Shown: positions 58,551 through 64,000 of the stretch, piece after piece
Position numbering within the stretch: position 1 is the first letter of the stretch
Layout: each line of letters opens with the position of its first letter
The notes under the pieces: model-generated
Database searches by the model: none
Seen by the model: only the letters and a program-made list of their open reading frames with translations
What the model was told of the DNA's origin: nothing
Translations under genes and position numbers: made by a program
NCBI GenBank assembly: GCA_963669155.1
Contig: OZ022583.1
Coordinates: forward strand, 15,436,678-15,500,677
Length of the DNA: 64,000 bases
Origin: Arbacia lixula
Taxonomy: Eukaryota > Echinodermata > Echinoidea > Arbacioida > Arbaciidae
Direction: 5' to 3'

Positions 58551-58638
58551 AGAAAGCATTTTTTTTTTTTTTAAATGTCTACACTAACTAGCAATGAAAA
58601 AGTAGATGTAAAAATGTTTAACCCAGTATATTACTATT

Positions 58639-58732
58639 GTGTGTGAACACATTTTGATGACTTATTGATCTTGACATTGTGGTACAGATAAAGAAGACTT
58701 TGGATGAACAAAATGCCATTTCAGAGGCAGAA
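58639..58732 (+). pseudogene. Ghost copy of exon 11 with its acceptor
   Basis: GTGTGAACACATTTTGATGA through ATTGTGGTACAG (58639-58687) matches, almost base for base, the intron before exon 11 (58803-58851). It is followed by ATAAAGAAGACTTTGGATGA and AC.AAATGCCATTTCAGAGG, matching exon 11 for about 45 bases. The offset is 164 bp. The acceptor looks usable, but matching to the exon stops near 58735, no good donor follows and the frame reaches a stop at 58807. This is the youngest-looking ghost in the gene. Confidence 0.85.
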
Positions 58733-58851
58733 TCACCTCTCTATTTACTATGTGTATTGACTTACGATACGAAAGAAGAAACTAAAACGTTTATATTACT
58801 AAGTGTGTGAACACATTTTGATGACTTATTGATCTCAACATTGTGGTATAG

Positions 58852-59034
58852 ATAAAGAAGGCCTTGGATGAGCAGAAAGCCATTTTAGAGGCCGAGGTCG
58901 AAAAAGAGCAACAGAGGGGGGCTCTGGCCAGGGATGATGCGGTTGCCATAGAGACCAAACATCTTAAGGAAGACATCAAGCGAGAGCAACAACTGAGAGA
59001 TACACTGAAGGCCAGTCTGAGCAATCTCAAAGAG
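58852..59034 (+). CDS. ITPRID-like gene, coding exon 11
   Basis: Acceptor CATTGTGGTATAG (TAG, with little pyrimidine tract), donor GTAGGA. Sixty-one whole codons, phase 0, encode IKKALDEQKAILEAEVEKEQ, QRGALARDDAVAIETKHLKE, then DIKREQQLRDTLKASLSNLK and E. Strong coiled coil. A partial duplicate with a better CAG acceptor lies 164 bp upstream. Confidence 0.78.
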
Positions 59035-59339
59035 GTAGGATATTATTCTTCTGAAAGCTTTGTAAACTGTTGACTGAATTTCAATAAATTATTTTTTGTT
59101 TGTGTGACAGACAACTTCTGTGTATTACTTGTGCAAATAATGTATTGCTGGTGCAGAGTCAAGCTGTTGTGGAGATTCATGTAGCTATTGTGATCATGTT
59201 TATGGTTAAAATAGACAATATGATGTTAAAGTCTGGAGATCAACGATATTACAATTACTTTTAAGCACAGTTAAAAACAAAAGAGATGGAAACAATCAGA
59301 CAAACTTGCAATGAAAACTAAAAATGGAAAAGAGGAAAT
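59035..59339. other. Intron, nothing recognised
   Basis: No structure noted before the exon 12 ghosts. Confidence 0.5.
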
Positions 59340-59860
59340 AAGAGGAGGAAGACTGGATCAACGACAAGATGGATTTAGTGAAAAGAGGAAGAAAACGAGA
59401 AGAATGAGCAGGTGATATTAGATTGAAGGAGAAGATTGGGTAGGATTAGGTGGAAGGGGAAATTAAACAATGATAAAGTGGGGTGCAAGAGGAATGGGAG
59501 ATGAAAAGTTTGAAAGTAAACAAAAAAGAGAAAAATAATCTGTAAATTCACTGTAGTTCACATTTCCAGTATCTCTTAGGAAATGGAAAGAAACAGAGGG
59601 AAGAGCATGTGTCAGATAAAGATACGGAACAAGAGGGAGAGAAAAAAGGAGATGAAAAGTGTGAAAGTGCATCATCTATTTTCTGTATATCCTCTTTCTA
59701 CTATCTCTCAGGAAATGGAGAAACTGAGGTAGGAGAATGTATCCAACGGAACAAGAGGAGATGAAGAAAAGAGGTGAAAATTGTGAAAGCTAATGAAAAT
59801 AGGGAAGAAGAAAAATGTTATTATTTATTATCCATGTTTCATTTTTCAACTATGTCTCAG
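59340..59860 (+). repeat. Two clear and one faint ghost copy of exon 12
   Basis: TCTCTTAG|GAAATGGAAAGAAACAGAGG (from 59580) and CTCTCAG|GAAATGGAGAAACTGAGG (from 59712) match the acceptor and start of exon 12 (CTCAG|GAAATGGATAAACTGAGGG, 59861). The downstream phrase GGAGATGAAAAGTGTGAAAG also recurs near 59500, 59650 and 59770, implying an older copy at about 59340-59520. Spacings are about 132 and 149 bp. The second ghost reads GAGGTAGG where the exon has GAGGGAGG, giving an in-frame TAG. Confidence 0.82.
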
Positions 59861-59992
59861 GAAATGGATAAACTGAGGGAGGAGAATGTATCAGCGGGCA
59901 GAGAGAAGGTGGAGGCGGTCTCCAAGGCAAGAGAGGAAGCAAGGCAGGAGATCCAGACACAACTAGACCACATCAGAGAACAAATGGCACAG
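59861..59992 (+). CDS. ITPRID-like gene, coding exon 12
   Basis: Acceptor TTTTTCAACTATGTCTCAG, donor GTAGCA. Forty-four whole codons, phase 0, encode EMDKLREENVSAGREKVEAV, SKAREEARQEIQTQLDHIRE and QMAQ. Coiled coil. It is the last confidently placed exon in the window, and no stop codon has been reached, so the gene continues rightward. Confidence 0.78.
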
Positions 59993-60039
59993 GTAGCACT
60001 TCCCTTTTACCCACTCTATCTGTCTGTACGTTTGTTTGT

Positions 60040-60460
60040 CTGTCTGTCTGTGAACCTAGGCATCTGCCCCACTTCCTTTTCTGTGCTTGGTTGCTGTTCT
60101 GTCTGTCTGTCCATATATCTACTTAACTGTTTGTGCTATTTTTGCTTGTCATGTTTTTTTGGCTTGTTTTGTACTTGGTTGTCTGTATGTATGTATTTCT
60201 GTTACTATGATTCTGGTAGCAATTTTGTCTGTCTATCCATATTTATCTGTTCTTCTTTTTCCATCCTCCCTTTTTCGTATTTGCTTGTTTGTCTGTGTCT
60301 TTCTGTCACTCTGACTCTGTTTGCAATTTTGTCTGTCCATCCATATGTCTGTTGAACTGTTTTTCTTTGTTATCTTTCTGGTTGCATGTTTGTCTGTGTA
60401 TTTCCCTTTCTGTCTATGACTCTCTGTGTCATTTTGTTTATCACTCCATATATTTCCTGG
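60040..60460. repeat. Four-copy intronic tandem repeat, about 104-126-bp period
   Basis: TGTCTGTCCATATNT-type anchors at 60111, 60237, 60341 and 60446, each in a unit with AATTTTGTCTGTC before it and an AACTGTTTNTNCTTT-like stretch after it. TCTG-rich composition makes long + strand open frames (up to 193 codons) that are not genes. Confidence 0.8.
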
Positions 60461-61037
60461 GGTTTTCCCCTCATTATTTTCTTACCAGTACATTTTATAT
60501 TTATTTTTTGGTTTGATGGTTTGCGTAAAGTTATGAACAGTGAATGCATACATTGCACATTTGAATTTCCCATCAGTGTAGATGAGATGCACATACGTTC
60601 CAAAACTGTATTTATTAATGTATTAAAGTTTGCATGTGTATTTCCTAATGGAAAAGCATGAAAGGTTATACTCTGTAACTTGTCATCCTCTACCCACATT
60701 GTGGAAACGATTATGTGATAGTCTTCATGACATACATCATCCAACCTACTCCTCAGGTTGAATCTGAACAAATACTCAGTTGTTTATTCAAAGCTCTTTC
60801 CATTTCCAATCTTCCTCAAAAGGGAAGACTTGAATCAGATATTTGATGCATGATTGTATAGAGTGCATCTCGTACGACCTTGAGTTATCACAAAGCCCAA
60901 ACCGTCTCTGTTTTCAGTTGGCTACTGCCATCAATTATACTAAACAAGTTATATGTTACAAGAATAATATCTTTAATGTAGGTTTTGATGTTTAATCTAA
61001 TAGTCCATTGTGATGGGATAGTCCATAACCCTTTTTG
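60461..61037. other. Intron, nothing recognised
   Basis: No exon or repeat signal found. Confidence 0.45.
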
Positions 61038-61300
61038 TCTCACCTGAACAAAGTTTGGCAGAGACCTAGTAATCACTTTTTCTGCTAGTCTGTTGGTCTG
61101 TTGGTCTGTTAGTCTATTCGTCTGTTACAGAAAGTTTTGGTTTAACTTGCTATCATATTTTTAGTTCTGCATCAATTGTGTTCATGCTTGGTACAGATGA
61201 TCCTTGGGTAATACCACATGTGGGTTGATCAGGATGATGAGGTCAAAGGTCATCTAGGCACCATTTTGAATATTTGAAAATCAACTTAGCACTGTTTATT
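61038..61300. repeat. Dispersed repeat with GTCTGTTGGTCTGTT core
   Basis: GTCTCACCTGAACAAAGTTTG, then GTCTGTTGGTCTGTTAGTC repeats, TTCATGCTTGGTACAGATGA and GATGAGGTCAAAGGTCA. This order (GTCCG/GTCTG run, CATGCTTGGTA, GAGGTCAAAGGTCA) is one I recall from interspersed repeats of marine invertebrates. No ends were defined and there is no coding sequence. Confidence 0.5.
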
Positions 61301-62200
61301 GAATACAAAATCAGGCAAGACTGGTGGGTTGCCAACCATCTTGTTTTCAACAAAGATTGTTGTCAGCCCTTGATCTCATTAATCGCATAAAAATAAGGCA
61401 AGGACAGGCATCTTATAGAGTATGGGACACAAGTTGTCGAGTGCGGAACAAGCGAGGTCATCCTATTCAGTGATCTAGTGGCTGTTTATTACCCGTCAAA
61501 CGACCAATTAAGTGTGTAATGCAGGCTCACACTGAGGCAATAAACGTTGAAGACTGTTGTAAATCACTCCTCTTGTATGTCCGATTCAACTTGAACTCTG
61601 AGCTCTGCATATATGGCAAATCTAATTTGATTAGATGGAGACTGTATTCTAATGAGGTGGAGAATGCAATTTGATGAGATGAAGAATCTAGTTATAATGA
61701 GATTTTGATTAGATGGAGAAGGGAGTGTGCATGGAAATTAGCTCTTTGCTATACTACATTCTGTTCTGTATGACCTGTGTGTGTCATTGCTGCAAATGTG
61801 CTCAAGTGAGGCCTTGAGAGTGAAAGCAGTCATAAATGAACACCAACATATTTTTGATTTGCCTATTCATTTGATTTATGTTGATTATTTTTAATTTGTA
61901 ATAGCTCTTACATAAATCACTGCTTATTTCAAACTATGCATATGTTATTCAGAACCATATGCAAACTATAATTACTTGTAACCAAAGGAACTTTACAAAA
62001 CAAGCCATATGCTTGTCAGTATGAAATGCACATGCGTGAAGTTATAATCTGTTCACAACAGAGCAATATAGACCATGCCCTGATCTCATTATATATCAGT
62101 GCCAATTTAAATTCATCAATAAAAGTATTTGTAAAATTCCCTTCATTTTAAGCACAAAGTAAAGTGTTGAAATATGATCCTATTTACAGTCATTACCTGA
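61301..62200. other. Intron, nothing recognised
   Basis: A run of GATTAGATGGAGA/GATGAGATGAAGA phrases at 61625-61725 is a weak local repeat. No exon. Confidence 0.45.
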
Positions 62201-62364
62201 GCAATGTTGCCTACCGTTATAGGTTTTCAACTATTGTAACATACCATATATGGTGACTATCATAGCAACAACCAATGAGCTCTCATTATTGTACCTGTTG
62301 CCATGGTAGCTACCATTGATGGTAAGTTACAATTGATTTCAAACCTATACGCAACAAGGCCCTG
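62201..62364. repeat. Family A-related palindromic repeat, copy 7
   Basis: GCAATGTTGCCTACCGTTAT then AGGTTTTCAACTATTGTAAC at the left. GTTACAATTGATTTCAAACC then TATACGCAACAAGGCCC is the inverse at the right. Contains GTTGCCATGGTAGCTACC and ACCATTGATGGTAAGTTAC. Confidence 0.7.
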
Positions 62365-63435
62365 GTCTGTGCTCTAATATACTAAAAGGAACCAAGTTTG
62401 CTCCATCCATCAATATATAGAAAAAAGGAAAAACCCAGGGAGAAGCGCAAACATAGCTCTAGTGTTTGATAGGGATTAAACAAATAGATTTATCACAAGT
62501 AGGTCTCACCAAGCAACCATCAAGATTATTAAGGACTGTGTTTGCTGGTAAAGTTTCGTCTTTATAGACACGTTCTTGAACCCTCTGCCTCTCATTAATG
62601 CCTATCGTAGATTCTGCCTTTTGATCCAGGACTAGAAAGGCTTTATTTTCAAAGCTCTGTTTTCTTTGTCACTGGGATTATGTTTATCAGTACTATGTTC
62701 TTGAGCGGATAAACCGGTCATGAGAAAAACGATGCTAGTTTTGTGATGAATCCACACTAGCAAACATTTTTGTTCAGAGCTCTGTGTCCATTTGTTTGCT
62801 TTACAGACAATTGACTGTAATGGATATCCATATATTTCTTGTTGTGACTTTAAGGAAATGCCATTCTTAAAAGTAGGGTTTTCTGCAGCTGTCAAGTTGG
62901 AACAATCGTAATATTGGAGGAATGCAGGCTTCACAGCAAACGAATGTGTTTATATCCCTTGGTTAGCATCGGTGTGTTGTTGACTATACTGGATCTCAAT
63001 CAGTACTGGATTTCTTTCTTACCATACATGTGATTGTACTTTGCTTGCACTTTGACTGACTAGCTGTTTATGAAATTGTATCAAATCATGTTTGTAAGTG
63101 TTGGCCTACAGGAATGAACTTACCTACTACAACTGATGTGAAAACATAGTATATGTTATATGCTGCAATAGAGACATGGTTGTACCTCATACATACTTGA
63201 GCTGTACAGTGGATTACATTAACCCTTTTTGTGTCAGACAAAATGATGCATTATGGGACTTGTGTGCATTACCTTTGAACAAATACACAAATGTAGCATG
63301 CAAGGAGTTAAGTCTGCCCGGGCACATAGCCTTGTCTTGCGTACTGGACTATTGTGACTTCAGTGATGTTCCTATTTTGGGGAGAGATATATTTTGGATG
63401 AGTATTTGTCATAAAAGGAAGCTTCAAGTTGGCAG
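62365..63435. other. Intron, nothing recognised
   Basis: Open frames at 62632-62934 (-) and 63176-63448 (+) do not resemble known proteins. TTAACCCTTTTTGTGTCAGACAAA at 63219 belongs to the short dispersed hairpin family. Confidence 0.45.
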
Positions 63436-63507
63436 TTTTTGGAAATGACCATGGGTAGCAGAGAAGATCTGCTGCATGCATTGGTTGTGGCGGTGCAGGC
63501 ACTGAAG
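63436..63507 (+). CDS. Candidate coding exon 13 of the ITPRID-like gene
   Basis: AG at 63434-63435 and GTAATA after 63507 bound exactly 24 codons in phase 0, encoding FLEMTMGSREDLLHALVVAV and QALK. Phase, length and donor fit the exon series, and the peptide is helical. The polypyrimidine tract is poor, and the sequence is less charged than the other exons, so this could be chance. Confidence 0.4.
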
Positions 63508-63957
63508 GTAATATGCTCGTCAAGAGCTGAAGGATTTACATTTAATCATTTTAAAAACAAATCTGACATGGTACTCATTGAAAAAAAAAAAAAAATTACT
63601 TGTTTACTTCTTTTTACATAATTTATATTAATTAAGGATTTTCCTTTTTGTTTTCTTTTCTTCATTGTTAGTTGTCTGTTGTTGTTTTAGGATTTTATTT
63701 GTGTCAATCTTCAACATGCATGGATGAGGGCCAGATATCAATAAGGCTGCATCCTTCCTGGGTGCTACCCACTCACTTTTTTATTTATTTATACATGCAT
63801 ATTTGTTGTTATTGTTGTATTTTCACCCAATGAGTAAAATGAATAAGAAAATTCACTTGAGACTTGAAAACTTAAAAACTTGAAACATTCAATATGGGAA
63901 CTAAATTTTTCTCTGTGCTGAATGCATGGAATAGTGAACATGGTAAATGAAATACAG
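63508..63957. other. Intron, nothing recognised
   Basis: T-rich DNA with an A13 run near 63581. A GTCAAGAGCTGAA phrase at 63519 is repeated in the candidate exon at the right edge. Confidence 0.45.
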
Positions 63958-64000
63958 TATCAACAGCATACTTGTCAAGAGCTGAACAAGTTACGTACAA
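63958..64000 (+). CDS. Candidate start of a further coding exon, cut by the window edge
   Basis: After AAATACAG the phase-0 frame reads YQQHTCQELNKLRT, which has coiled-coil character, and is still open at the edge. The acceptor is weak (pyrimidine tract about 40 bases upstream). Too short to be sure. Confidence 0.25.

Noticed and set aside
59774-60355. 193-codon frame continuing past exon 12
   Set aside because: Only 59861-59992 is exon-like; the remainder is translated TCTG-rich intron after a GT donor.

Overview
The window reads as AT-rich genomic DNA of a marine invertebrate deuterostome, most likely an echinoderm such as a sea urchin. This is an inference from short exons in kilobase-sized introns, abundant (CT)n, (CA)n and GATA tracts, many palindromic MITE-like repeats whose flavour I associate with echinoderm genomes, an RTE-type LINE and a tRNA-derived sequence. 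No bacterial or viral gene was seen, and nothing retrovirus-like.

One host gene dominates. It is on the + strand, its first visible exon begins at 26543, and it runs off the right edge. A giant exon (coding part 26670-31660, 1663 codons) carries what I recognise as the IP3-receptor-binding signature of the ITPRID/TESPA1/KRAP (SSFA2) family: an aliphatic/acidic segment ending in LGFG, then IPERF. It is followed by at least eleven small exons (41874-59992) that splice in perfect phase and encode a long, charged, heptad-like coiled coil, plus two weaker candidates near 63.4 kb and at the right edge. The visible coding sequence is about 2230-2260 codons, and no stop codon is in view. The 5' leader has a strongly placed 13-codon uORF and a poly(C) tract.

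Layout: 1-26542 is intergenic DNA and/or a 5' intron, with MITEs, microsatellites, a 5'-truncated RTE-like LINE on the - strand (11084-13140), purine-rich tandem repeats, a tRNA-like sequence (20376-20451) and a good RFX X-box (10430). The giant exon is at 26543-31660. A 10-kb intron (31661-41873) holds a 105-bp higher-order minisatellite, a 644-bp foldback element, a 419-bp tandem duplication, a near-perfect hairpin element and a second X-box. The coiled-coil exons and repeat-filled introns occupy 41874-64000.

The most striking pattern is that at least five coiled-coil exons have decayed tandem copies in the adjacent introns. One is a 160-bp-period array of about seven ghosts leading up to the exon at 51067. 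Another is a four-fold repeat of an exon end plus donor after 54150, terminated by a MITE lying exactly at the last ghost junction. Single or few-copy ghosts precede the exons at 44251, 58852 and 59861. This suggests repeated local exon-scale tandem duplication, with one copy kept and the rest eroding. All annotation here is by eye; no alignment or gene-prediction program was run.
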